DNA of 64,000 bases from Henckelia pumila (Eukaryota; Streptophyta; Magnoliopsida; Lamiales; Gesneriaceae), in assembly GCF_033568475.1 (NCBI RefSeq), contig NC_133122.1:151852861-151916860 (forward strand). Reading direction: 5' to 3'. This document shows, in pieces, positions 36,057-47,435 of this stretch. The notes under the pieces were generated by a model. That model saw nothing but the letters and a program-made list of their open reading frames with translations, was not told the DNA's origin and made no database searches. A program made the translations under genes and the position numbers. Positions within the stretch are counted from its first letter, which is position 1; the number at the start of each line of letters is the position of its first letter.

Positions 36057-36774
36057 TCTCCTTCAATTTTTTGTTTCTTTAACATTAGATTTCTCCAGAA
36101 TCGTTCCTCCAATTACAAATCCGAAAGTAGTTTCGGAATCCTTACAACGAGAGGTTTTTTTTTACACCAATTTTTTGAGTTTTTTTCGCCGTATTGAAAA
36201 CATCGTCCGACCACAGGCGGAGCATTTTCACATCTTTTATCACCGCCTATCGTTGTTCAAACTAGCAAGAAGATATTTTGGTTGGTTGGAGCTCTATTTC
36301 AAAATTAAGGTAAATTCGAGATTATGATTTTTTAATTTGGGTGTTTTGGTTTAATTGAGTTACTATAATTGAAATATGTTTAATTGTTGGTCGCAGGTAC
36401 TAAAAAAACCATTTGAAGGTATGAATTATTTTTCAGAATTTTTTTAAGCATTATTTTGATTTTTTGAGTTTATTTTAATAATCTGTTTTAGTATATATTT
36501 CAAATTTCTTATTTTTTTAATTAAATATATTATATTAATATAATAAAAATTAAATGTATTAATAATAAAAATAGTTATGTTACGTTAAGTGTTGTTATTA
36601 TTATTATTTTAATCTTATAATATATAAATATAGAATTATATATATATATATTAAAATACTAAAAATTATATATATAAACTTTATTATTGTGGTTGTTATT
36701 ATATTAGATATATATGCATGTGGTGATATTATTGTATTATTGATATACTATATAATATTACGTATGTATGTATG

Positions 36775-36807
<33 letters not shown>

Positions 36808-37069
36808 TATATAATATATGTACGTATATATGTATATAATATATGTACGTATATATATATATATATATATTATTTATATATATATATATATAATTTATTG
36901 TTATCGTTATTATATTAAAAATGTGCAATATATAGACATATATTGTTATATGCATATATTAAAATTTATTATATTTTATTTTATTTTATTTTTATGTTTT
37001 GTAAACCATGTAATTTTATAATATGTGTTTATTGGTTTGCATTATATAATTGTTAGTATATTTGTCAGG
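36057..37069 (+). promoter_or_regulatory. Non-coding leader of the PMD gene with two predicted introns
   Basis: Leader exon 1 ends at 36309 (AAG|GTAAAT), intron 1 spans 36310-36396 (87 bp), a 22-nt mini-exon spans 36397-36418, and intron 2 runs to the acceptor TTGTCAG at 37068, one base before the ATG. Intron 2 is full of TA and ATGT microsatellites (about 36610-36900). Exon 1 end, intron 1 and mini-exon match the leaders in both CACTA elements of this window in order, length and sequence, and TCTCCTTCAATTTTTTGTTT at 36057 matches 48031 as well. Splicing is predicted, not observed. Confidence 0.6.
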
Positions 37070-39187
37070 ATGACAACAAATCGAGGACCAATAGATTCCA
37101 GTGTGCTATATTTACAAGCCACACATATGTCGTCAGAAGTTTCCACAATAACAATTGATGACATAGTTCGAGTCAAACGATCCGATAATTTGATTTGGCA
37201 GTTATTTAATGAGCATGGTCTGCACAGTCGTGTGATTGCATATTTAAATAATATGGGGTTTTATGGTGTTTTGTTGTGTGGATCTCGGCAATATGATAAT
37301 CATTTAATTACTGCTTTGGTTGAACGATGGCGACGTGAAACACATACCTTTCATTTTAGATGTGGTGAAGCAACCATCACTTTACAGGATATTTCCATTA
37401 TTTGGGGTCTACCTATTGATGGTGAGCCTGTAATTGGTATAGATGTTTCACGCAAAGTTGAAGAGTGGCAGCATATATGTTTGGATTTATTGGGATTTAC
37501 GCCACTGACGTCGCATTTCAAAGGTGGTCACTTATCGATGACCGCTTTATATGAGCATTGCATGGCTGCACATATCGATGATAATAGTCCAGAAATAGAT
37601 GTCGTAAAATATACCCGTTGTGTAGCATTAATGATTATTGGAGGAATCATGGTTCCAGATTATCAAGGAGGATCTGTTAAATTGATTTTTTTGCAACTAC
37701 TTCGGGATATTGAACGCATCAGATCTTATAGTTGGGGAAGTGCAGTTCTAGCATTCCTATATCGTGAGTTATGCAATGCAACACGGATAAGAAAAGCTAT
37801 AATATCCGGGCCTCTATTTATCCTACAGGTATAAATTTTTAAGTGCATCTAATATCACATTATAATAATTTATAATTTAATTTATTACTGATGGCAGGTA
37901 TGGGCATGGAGCAGGATTACATTTGTTAATCCTGATATAAATGGATTATCTCTGACTGTGCCTCAAAATGAATTCGAGGAAGATATTCCATATGCTCCTT
38001 ATGGTGCACGGTAATATTTGAAAAATATTAGCTTTTTTATAAATTACAAATTCATTTTGTAATAATTTTAATAATCTTTTTTTATTGTAGGTGGTCAAAT
38101 GTGTTTAGTTACACTCATTCACCAACGCACGCTGTTAGAATTATAAGGGATTGCTTCGATCGTATGACTAATGCCGAGGTGTGTTATTGGATTATTGAAA
38201 TTTTTCAGCAATTATATTAATTTCTATTTATTAATTAAAAATGATTTTATTATTATTATTATGCAGTTTAATTGGATAGTTTACAACAAGAAAGATGTTG
38301 ATGTTAAAGCGATCATTAGTACATACGATAATAGAATCTGGAGATGTGTTTGTCCTCTGATTTGTTTTGATATTGTGGAGATGCATCGTCCTAATCGGGT
38401 CTTGAGGCAGTTCAAAATGCGACAATCTATTCCTAGGCCTGCACTTGACAACGATAACCTACACAATGTTAATAGAACAGGTCATCGCAACACTGATTGG
38501 AGAGAGTATCATAAAGATGCAATTATTCTTTGGAATGGAAAATTGAGTAATGTTGCCCGAGGAGAACGTTACAGAAGATCTAGCGAAGTCGATGATGATT
38601 ACTTTCCATGGTATGATCGCATTACTGTACGATTTATATCGCCTGCAGTAACTGGGCTTGGTTTTAGGCCATATCAACCGAATTTAGATATTGGCAGACA
38701 CAGTAATATTCCACAAAATTTTAGTGTGTCATCCTCTGATTCGCAGCAGTCATCATCAGGGTTTGTTCCTCCTCGTCCATCTGGTGAGTTCTACAACGCG
38801 GGTCCATCTGGTGGGTTCTACAACGCGGGTCCATCTGGTGGGTTCGACAACGCAGGGCCATCTAGTGGGTTGTACAATACCGGACCATTCGGTGGATTTT
38901 ACGGTGCAGGACCATCTGGTTCATATGTTGATGCCGGTTATCATACTCCATTTTGTGAAAATATCCAAAGTTTTACAGATCTGCTTAATACTGGTCAACG
39001 CAATATTCTGGCTCCTGAAAGAAACGTTCCATCACCTGTAATATTCCCTAGTTATTCAGATGAGCAACAAGAGAGGAGTGAAGAAATTGTTGATGCTCCT
39101 GTTGTGCGTAGAGGACAACGTAGACGTAGACCACCTGCTTGTGGTACCGGTGGTCATTTGTATAACTGCAATTGTCATGAACAATAA
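37070..39187 (+). CDS. Plant mobile domain (PMD, MAIN/MAIL-like) protein carried by the MULE
   Basis: Predicted exons are 37070-37828, 37898-38010, 38091-38178 and 38267-39187, encoding 626 residues with every joint in frame. Residues about 20-445 carry the PMD (PF10536, once called aminotransferase-like) with its best known segment ALVERWRRETHTFHFRCGEA...TLQDISIIWGLPIDG; exon 2 supplies WAWSRI and YAPYGAR. A low-complexity segment (about residues 488-550) contains eight or so repeats of the form PSGGFYNAG. The protein ends with an Arg-rich stretch (RRGQRRRRPP) and CGTGGHLYNCNCHEQ, a possible nuclear localisation and Cys/His tail. Host PMD proteins (MAIN, MAIL1) act in nuclear silencing and genome stability, and PMD genes are known inside plant transposons. 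I chose the ATG at 37070 because an upstream one at 37025 lies in the leader intron. A role in helping transposition or countering silencing is inference. Confidence 0.88.
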
Positions 39188-39478
39188 TAATATTTTTTTT
39201 GTGTTATAGTAATTGATAATTAGTTATGCATGTGATTTTTTTTCCTTTCCGTATGATTTTTTTTTATTACACCACAATTATTTTAAATACTTTATTAAGT
39301 TGATTAAAAAAAATATGAAGAAAAATGCTATTAGTGTAATAGATCAATGCATTTAACCAATATCAAATACATATCTTATTCAATGCATACATTATATGAC
39401 ACAATTATAAAAACGCATATGCTACCAACAAACATTTATTTGTTATACATTTTTCGTCAAGCAATCAATTGTCCACGT

Positions 39479-42161
39479 TCATCTGATACTCCTGAAAAAA
39501 AAACATATACAAATTAAAATATATTACAATACATATTTTTAGGAACAAATTAAATTTTCAAAGTTTATACCTGTTAGTTCTTCGTTGTTGTCTCTCTCTC
39601 GCTATCGGCATGTCCATCTCGTTTCTTAGTCGAGTCGTTGTATCCCTACCTGCTCTTCTTCTTTCACGTCTAACTGGGTTGTGTTGCAACTCAAAGGTAG
39701 GACGATCCCAATATCTTTCATCTGCAAGAGGTTCAAATCTTCCTTCATACGTTGCGAGGTACTCCGATATATTGTACCATGACTGCACAAGTGTCGTGGG
39801 ATCTAACGAGTGCCATTTAGCGGTGCAAATAGCATGAGAACACGGGATGCCGAAAATTGTCCATTTACCACATGAACAATCTGTTGTTGATATTCTCACC
39901 ACTTGCATGTGTTGGCCGCGACTTGGCCTTCCTCCGGTTGCAACCTGAGCAGTTTGTGATCGTACATCATATTTAACAACACGATGTTCACTAGATTTCT
40001 TTGCCCATTCCTCATACTTTCGCCGTGCATAATCCGACCACAATTGATTTTCTTGAACCATACGTTGACCTTTTGTCACACGTTCAATGAAGTATTGGAC
40101 ACATCTCAGAAGGGTCAAGTGTACTATTGCAGATATAGGCAGTCTACGAGCTCCCTTTAACACACTGTTTAAGCACTCGGACATGTTGGTCGTCATCACT
40201 CCACGACGCCAACCTCCGTCATGGGCCATACTCCATTTTTCCTTTGATATTCCATCCAAATATCTGTGTGCCAAAATATTTTTGTTCTTAATTGCCTCCA
40301 TTGTTGCATCAAATTTACAAATTTGATGTTGACTACCTGCTTCCCAGCACAAATCTTTCAAATGCACATCTTTGAACCTGGAATTAAAATTTGAGCACAC
40401 GTGCCGCAAACAAAAACGATGCACACCTTGTGGAGGTTTGAAATAGGGTAGATCTTCAACGGCTCGCACGATTCCCTTGTGCCTATCAGATATTAGACAC
40501 ACACCATTTTCGCCACATACAACATGTCGTCCAACATTTTCCAAAAACCACTTCCAGGAATCAGACGTTTCTTCATCGACAATTGCAAAAGCCAATGGTA
40601 GAACTTGATTGTTAGCATCGAGAGTGACAGCGATCAACATTTTGTGTTTGTACTTTGTGTACAAATGTGTACCATCGACACTAATGATTTTTCGACAGTG
40701 TTGAAATCCATTAGTACACGGCTTGAATGCCCAAAAACAATAGTTCAATGTTTTTATTTCTTCATTGTTTCTGAGATGCTTCCAGTCGACAATTGTTCCA
40801 ATATTGTATTTGCAAAGAGCACGCATATATTTTGGCAGTAATTGAACAGAGCTCTCCCAAGTTCCATAAACAATTTCCACTGCACGTTTCAGACTCCGCC
40901 ACGCCTTCGTATACGAGATTTGATATCCATATTTATCTTTCACACTCTCTATTATATATTTAATCTCGTACGAAGGATCACATCGTACAATTCCCAATAG
41001 TGTATGTGCAACCATATCACTATTCAAGTTGTGATGATCTATGCCGACGTTGGTTGATATACATGTATGAGGCCCACCATATCTGGTTATTTTCCAATAA
41101 CCTGTTTTCTCCTTGAAAGATGCGCGAAGACCCCAACGACATCTGACGGTGGAAGAATCATTTTTGCATTGAATTTTCCACAAAATGCGTGTGCTCTCAA
41201 CAACAAGATATTCACGCCTAGAAACTCTGACCGAATAATCCTTCACAGATGCAATCAGATCTTTTTTATCCTTGAAAACCATGTTTACACATAGTTCTCC
41301 TCTCTCCTCATTATAGTATCTTGTCCGCATGTCATGAGGTACGCCAATAGAATCAGGAATCTCTTCTCCAAAATATGTATTAAAAAAAGATGGCATATCA
41401 GAAGTGGTAGAAAAGAAAGGAACATCTTGCCTCTGTAATTTCTGACGAGGTGGTGGACGAGATGATGTTCCCTCATCAGTATTTGCATGGATATTCACAT
41501 GTACATCATCATTCACATCTTCAACATCGTCATCATCTTCTTCCTCAGACTCCCCGTATGACATCTCTGGCTCTGTATCGCTTATCTGGACATCTTCGTT
41601 TTCACTCCTAGGATCATCAACACGTGGCACAAAGTTTTGAATTTCTGAATTCCAATTTGCTTCACCATAATTTTGTTCCCAAATACGTGTACTTTCCGGC
41701 CAACTTGCAGGATCAGGTTCTGATGTGCCGGCGATATATTGATCCCACGATCCACTTTCAGGATAAAGATACATGTTGTCCATTCCTTCGGTGACGTGTA
41801 AAATATCCGATTCTTGGTCGACATGACCAACGTGATGGTCAATTTGGTTTGCTTCCACGTACAAATGCAATATACGTATATTGGGAGATTGCATCATAAA
41901 CTCTAAAGCGTTGTCATCGACAAGATTGACTTGAATTTCATGCCAAGATGAATTTTCCATAAAAGAATATTTCGTTGACAATTTGAGGGTAAAAGTAGTT
42001 GGATCAATCCTCAATATTTGATGCACAGCTTCAACCAACTCGGACAAAGTAATGGTACGTAGAACTCGCATCGGTCTAGTATAAGGAATACTATACACAA
42101 TCGATCCACTATCCACAATAATATGACCACCAAAATATAAAAATATATCAATGTTTTCCAT
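39479..42161 (-). CDS. MURA-type transposase of the MULE
   Basis: The main frame runs from the ATG at 42161 to a stop at 39558 (867 residues). A GT donor at 39570 and an AG acceptor at 39492 would instead remove the last few codons and end SIR at 39479, as small 3' introns do in MuDR; both endings are possible. Residues 1-105 form an N-terminal domain of the type often found before plant MURA proteins; 150-240 are acidic; about 275-370 are the MuDR DNA-binding domain with conserved Cys and His (GPHTC). The catalytic MULE domain follows, with D496 (SVDGTH), D559 (LISDRHKGI) and E662 (TTNMSECLNSVLK), and C584-x-x-H587. A SWIM zinc finger (C762, C764, C774, H776) comes next, and the C terminus is Arg-rich. 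All expected catalytic and zinc residues are present. It should bind the inverted repeats and cut the element out. Confidence 0.95.
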
Positions 42162-42440
42162 TCTCGATATATTTTTTTGAAATAAAAATGAAAAACGGAT
42201 AAAAGGAAAGAGAAAATTTTAAAGAGTTTAATATTTGTATGAGTGATATCCGAATAACATTTGTGAACATATATATAGTAATACAATTACGCGTAGAATT
42301 ATTCTTTACGCGTTAAATTAATTCTTTACGCGTTATAATTAATATTTAAAAATTTATTACGCGTTGAATACGCGTTATATAATATATTTAAAAATTTATT
42401 ACGCGTTAAATACGCGTTTTATTTAATTAACGGGCCAACT

Positions 42441-42620
42441 ACGCAGTAGCGTCTGAGTTGGCAGTAGCGTCCTCCGCCACGGGGCGCGGACGCTGCTGCC
42501 AACTAGGCAGCGTCCGCGCCCTGTGGCGGAGGACGCTGCCAACTAGGCAGCATCCTCTGCCACGAGGCGCGGACGCTGCCAAATAGGCAGCGTCCGCGCC
42601 CCGTGGCGGAGGACGATGCT
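42441..42620. repeat. GC-rich palindrome cluster inside the right MULE end
   Basis: Several overlapping inverted repeats built from GGCAGCGTCCGCGCC and GTGGCGGAGGACGCTGCC. It mirrors the GC-rich palindrome near the left end and shares the core GCAGC(G/A)TCCGC. Immediately left (42278-42435) are direct repeats of TTACGCGTT. Confidence 0.88.
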
Positions 42621-42636
42621 TACGTGGGAATGAAAG

Positions 42637-42739
42637 TCCGCTGTCAGATTTGGAGTTTTACAGTATTTGTAAATTTTTTTTAATTTTACATTATTTTTGA
42701 AATTTATTATTTAATTTACACTAAAAATAAAAAAAACCC
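42637..42739 (-). repeat. Right terminal inverted repeat of the MULE
   Basis: The complement begins GGGTTTTTTTTATTTTTAG and ends CTGACAGCGGA, matching 35706-35808. The MURA promoter is expected between here and 42161; 42162-42440 is AT-rich leader and promoter DNA. Confidence 0.92.
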
Positions 42740-42749
42740 GTGGTTTGGT

Positions 42750-43130
42750 ACGGTATACCGCGATATTCAATGAATACCGCGTACCGTATCGAAAATTGTG
42801 ATACTCGTACCGAAAATATCGGTATATCAAAAATCCATATCGATACCGTACCAAATTTCGATATACCGAAATTCTGTACGGTATCAGTATGATACCGTGT
42901 ATATTGATTTTTTTAAACTATTTTTTTTAAAAAAAAATATCGGTATACGCTGTATCATACCGATACCGTGTATACCGACTTTTTTTGGATATATCGAAAT
43001 ATCGAAAATTTGAAAATCCTATACTAATGCCAATACTTATACCGTACCAAAATTTTTGTTATACCAAAATTTTCGATATATACAATTTTTTTTTAATACT
43101 ATATAAACGATATGACGACATTTCGATATT
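42750..43130. repeat. Older repeat rich in GGTATACCG words, host of the MULE insertion
   Basis: Many short words such as GGTATACCG, ATACCGTACC and TTTCGATAT in both orientations. With 35688-35705 (CCAATAGGGGTGGTTTGGT) it forms the interrupted sequence ...GGTTTGGTACGGTATACCG. The type is common in plant genomes and may be hAT-related, but no right terminus or duplication was found. Confidence 0.5.
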
Positions 43131-44637
43131 TTTCCCATAATCACAGTACCAAGGCATCAGCTACAGCATCCACATGGTGTGTATAGCACACAAACCAAAA
43201 GGGTCCATCATCATCTATTGTGTGCGCTAAAGAGAGAACCAAAATGTCAGGTATGTCTCCCCGTTTTTCTAATTATTATTATTATTATTATTATTATTAT
43301 CTTAAAATAATTTTACTGTATAAAATACATTAATTAACCTCTTAAAATAATTAATTTGATCATTTTACAAAATATCTCTCCTTTCATATTCAATAAATTT
43401 ATTGTTCATCACTTTACACTTATTATAAGTTTATAACTATATATATATATATAACATATGTACGCATATAAATTTTCGCGTACGTAAATGACTAGTATAT
43501 TATTAAATTTGTGCACATCATAAAAATTAATTTTGGTATGTCAACATTGTATTGTATCGGTTCTACGATAAGTTAGATCCTATCTATACAGGCACTGCTT
43601 TGACATAGATCTAACGGTATACATTTACCAATAAATGTGGGGTTAATTATTTTTTAGTGGACTTCACATATATTAATAAATGAGATCACTTAGATCTATG
43701 AAGGGGCTGCTTATAAGACCTCTCCCATGAGAAGGGGGCCTTAAATTATTTTTTTCTTTAATTCTTATTTTTTATTTTTTTTGTTTCCCATTTAAAACTC
43801 TAGATGGACTTCTCGATGATTTTGTTGAAAATTTAAAATTATGATCAATTTTTCGTAATTCTGCTATTCCTCCTTTTTTTGGATAATTTTTTAAAAAAAA
43901 CCTTATTTCTTCTTGAAAGAGCTATAATTCTTCATTAAATGGCTCCAAGCAGATAATAGACTCTGTCGGATAATCTTAATGCGAAGTATAGAAATCGGAA
44001 AATTGTCTTAAAAAATGGACTTGGCGGTGTAGGATTTTCAAGTCTGCCTAAAACCTGTGATTCCTGGTGAATAGAAGCGCCTCTCTAATCAAGCTGATAT
44101 TTTTCCTCAAATATGCAAACATTTAGAACATAAATCAGGTATATTTCAGAGAATGTTTTGTGCTAATTAAAGACAACAATATAGAAGTCATTACAAAGCC
44201 AGTATCTCGTGCACTCACCGATTGTACCATTTTGGGAAATTTTTCGGGGACGTGGCACAAGATGCCATTATCGGCAACGGGCAGTACTGTATTATTCAAA
44301 ACTTCTTGCAATTGTGAGAAATAGTCCTCCTACACAAATTGATTAAGTTTGATAGACTAGGAGTTTCGATCGGTATAAGTTAGAGTGTATGTCCAAGCCG
44401 AAGTGGGTAGTTGCAAATTTTTTATAATCACCAAAATTTTCAAGTGAAAATCATTCTGGTAACAAATGAAGGGGAGACGTATAAAAGTATTACACTTTAA
44501 TCAAAATTCCATAAACAAATTGTTGTGTCAAGCTTTTTACATTTTCAATACTTTGCCGATTCTTGTGTTGGTATCTATTTGGTTCAAGTTCAACGGTGAT
44601 TACATGTTTATTTAATTATTTTCACGCATAAATTTTA
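43131..44637. other. Intergenic DNA with a possible MITE and a less AT-rich segment
   Basis: An ATT microsatellite is at about 43269-43300. At about 43560-43735, TATCTATACAGGCACTGC and AGATCTATGAAGGGGCTGC form an imperfect inverted arrangement of a kind seen in MITEs. About 43900-44330 has more balanced base composition and looks like decayed coding DNA, but I do not recognise it. No ORF of length or motif is present. Confidence 0.4.
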
Positions 44638-44937
44638 GGAAAATAAGTTTTTTGGTCCATTAACTTGTTCATGTTTTGGTTTTGGTCCATTAACTTTTCC
44701 GATGTGGGTTTTGAAACACTAAATTTGCATTTTCAGTGTTTTTTGGTCCAACTGCATACGTGTCAATTTCTGATTTGTTCAAAATGATGACGTGGACCAA
44801 TCAAAAGCTGACACGTATGCAGTTGGACAAAAAAAATACTGAAAATGCAAAGTTAGTGTACTAAACCCACATCAAAAAAGTTAATGGACCAAAACTCAAA
44901 AGGGTTAAAATTACTGGACTAAAAAACTTATTTTCCC
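44638..44937. mobile_element. MULE-type MITE, 300 bp
   Basis: The ends are GGAAAATAAGTTTTTTGGTC and the complement of GGGAAAATAAGTTTTTTAGT, with a long pairing of the two halves (words TGGTCCATTAACTT and GACACGTATGCAGTTGGAC recur inverted). It is flanked by the perfect 9-bp duplication TAAATTTTA at 44629-44637 and 44938-44946. A relative lies at 61265-61506. Confidence 0.88.
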
Positions 44938-45036
44938 TAAATTTTACTTTGCTAACTTGCATCACTGTCGAGTTGAGATAATTTGATTGTGTATGACTTG
45001 TTTACCCAAGCCAATCAACCAAAATTTTATCCGGTG

Positions 45037-45311
45037 TTCATTCACTCCCTCTCAACACTTAGTCGATCCTAACATTTAAATTATTTGGCTTTTGGAATTA
45101 ATATTCAACTTTCTAAAATCTTGTAATTGTTATATTGTCTATTGAACAAAATGGTAGCTAAATTGATTACGATAATTTTTCATTCACTCCCTCTCAACAC
45201 TTCTAACATTTAAATTATTTGGCTTTTGGAATTAATATTCAACTTTCTAAAATCTTGTAATTGTTATATTGTCTATTGAACAAAATGGTAGCTAAATTGA
45301 TTACGATAATT
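45037..45311. repeat. Tandem duplication of about 142 bp
   Basis: Both copies begin TTCATTCACTCCCTCTCAAC (45037 and 45179). They are the same apart from a short stretch (AGTCGATCC) missing from the second. No coding content. Confidence 0.88.
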
Positions 45312-46028
45312 TAGTTGACAATTTGCGTAATAAAAAGCGTGAGGAGTATGGAAATTTTGTTATTAAATTTTTTTTATATATATCATTTCTAATAATTTAA
45401 TAAATTTACGTAGCATGTTGATGTATTAAATAGATATCATATAGATGATACTCATGTTAATTTATAAATTATCTGCTCATATGTAATATTTTTTTATCTA
45501 ATAAAATTTTTTATGCAAAAACAGCGTTCACTAAAATTTAGCTTACAACTTTCTATTTTCTAGAAACGGTCATGTATCAATGTAACATCAAAGTTTGTTT
45601 ATAATTTTATCTTTCATAATATTTGTTTATAAAATTTTTCTGGTGTAAGTGTATTAATAATTTTTTGTACATCTCTCAATCTTTAATTTTTCGATTTTCT
45701 CCACTCTATCTCAAAGTTCGAAAGGCCAATGAAATCGTATTTAATATATAAATATAATATCTTAATAAAATAATATATATTTTATACAAAAATTATCAAA
45801 AACAATTTTTTTTTTAATATTTATACATGCATTGTGTGCCACGAAACGCCAGTATTATTAAAATTTCAAGTAATAATATATATCATATTTTAAATTATGT
45901 AAATTAATTTTCCAAGTGTGAGAACACTACGACAATGAACTTTTATTTTATTTTATTTATTTATTTTAGGGATGAAATATTATTATTTTTTTTAGAGTAG
46001 GATGAAATATTTATATGTGTCCACTAAT

Positions 46029-46879
46029 CAGGCCCGGACATGTGGTATGAATTTTGAAACAAGTGCTTCGGCCCCAAAATTTTGGGGCATCAAAATTTTA
46101 AAAAATTATTAGTATAGTATATAATTAATTCATGACTTTATCCCATGAATAATAATTAATGGACAATAGCCTATGATGAAGACTTGAATTCCCACTGTTC
46201 ATTTATGTTTTTATCTCTAGTAAACATTCAACAATAATCGATAATCAATCTGAAATATCTATCTAGTAAGTTCCCGCTAAAAACCAAATTCCCACTATTC
46301 TATGATAATCAAGCTCGCTATCACTTAATCTCTATTTAACGATTCGTTTCAGGATATTTTTCAACACTTGACTGCATAATTTTTGTGATCCATCGAAAGT
46401 TGTATTTATCGAAAGAGGAATTTTCAAGTTGAAGTTGTGTGAAACTCATTTCCGATATATTAATTATGTTATATGAAAGATAAATGACATGGCTATGCAT
46501 CAATCAAGAAAAAGAATGTTTGAGAACAATTATTATGCAAAATCAATCAATATTTTCGCTTTCAAAACTGAGAGACGATCAATAATATTCAAGTGAATAC
46601 GTATTGGTTCAAAACATGAATTTCACATTTTTTTTTTTTGGATGGTCTCGACTTTATTAGTATTTGTTTATACATATTTTTATCCAACTTTAATTTTATT
46701 TGTATAAGGCATGTTATTTATACTATCATATTTATCGATGAAAAAATATATGAGTATTAAGCTTTAAGGCCACCAATTTTTTTATGTTCGTCTCAGGCCT
46801 CAAAAAACTCAAGTAACTTTAAGGCCACCAATTTTTTTATGCTCGTCTCAGGCCTCAAAAAAACTCAAGTCCGACACTA
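46029..46879. mobile_element. hAT-like element remnant
   Basis: It starts CAGGCCCGGACATG and ends CTCAAGTCCGACACTA, an imperfect inverted pair. The flanks CCACTAAT and CCACTCAT fit an 8-bp duplication with one change. Near the right end a segment of about 55 bp beginning CTTTAAGGCCACCAATTTTT is duplicated in tandem (46764-46873). No transposase was found. Confidence 0.5.
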
Positions 46880-47435
46880 CCACTCATTTTGTCAGTTTAT
46901 TAGTTATTGCAGCTTTTTTTTTTATCTTTTATTTTATTTTTAGCATGCCACATTAATCGGTAGGGTTTTGCTATTAATAGGCATTTGTCAGTGTGTGTAC
47001 ACGAGCTGTGAGGTGGGATCTCCGGCAAAATTTGTACGCACCTAGAAAACTATTTATGGGCTTTTCTTATGTTATTACACGGGGAAGTTCTTTCTGTAAG
47101 ATATTTGTATGAATATCTGAACTCAAAATAAAATGGTATTGATAAAAGTCAAAAAATTTTGTATACAAGATGTTCATATTATAATGGAAGTTCTTTTGAT
47201 GTATTTATATAAGATGATTACATGAATATCTGAATTCAAAACAAATAAAAATATTGATAAAGCTCAAAATTTTTTTAATAGAATATTATATTTGCGTGAA
47301 CATCTTATGCAAAAATCAACAAACATTGCATCAAGAGTAGAACTCCCTGTGTATAGAAGGAGTCCTATTCTATAATTTATTTTTCTATATAAAATAATTC
47401 ATCACTTCAAGTTATATATATATATATATATATAG
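46880..47435. other. Intergenic DNA, no gene seen
   Basis: AT-rich. Two similar blocks around 47100-47180 and 47205-47300 (ATCTGAACTCAAAA / ATCTGAATTCAAAA) look like an old duplication. It ends with a TA microsatellite at 47414-47434. Confidence 0.45.

Larger units (their letters stand above)
35706..42739. mobile_element. Autonomous-looking Mutator-like element (MULE), 7.03 kb, with two convergent genes
   Basis: It is bounded by 103-bp terminal inverted repeats and a perfect 10-bp target duplication, GTGGTTTGGT, at 35696-35705 and 42740-42749. Inside are a PMD-domain gene on the plus strand (37070-39187) and a MURA transposase on the minus strand (39479-42161). The genes face each other with about 290 bases between their ends. 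GC-rich palindromes lie just inside each inverted repeat. Both genes read open from start to stop after simple splicing, and the two inverted repeats differ at only a few positions, so the copy looks young and possibly active. It sits inside an older repeat rich in GGTATACCG words (35688-35705 continued at 42750). The layout matches maize MuDR (mudrA and mudrB convergent), but the second gene is of a different family. Confidence 0.95.

Noticed and set aside
36758-37021. ORFs made of Tyr and Ile repeats in the MULE
   Set aside because: They translate TA and ATGT microsatellites in the leader intron.
37025-37069. Upstream ATG extending the PMD protein by 15 residues
   Set aside because: It precedes the acceptor TTTGTCAG and is in predicted intron sequence; the extra residues do not match the family.
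38691-39041. 116-residue ORF over the PMD repeat region
   Set aside because: It is a shifted-frame reading of the PSGGFYNAG repeats.
39610-41294. Several plus-strand ORFs opposite the MURA gene
   Set aside because: They are shadows of the minus-strand transposase, whose domains and catalytic residues are intact.
43200-43270. ATGTCAG|GTATGT as a tiny first exon of a host gene
   Set aside because: No matching downstream exon or coding segment could be found.
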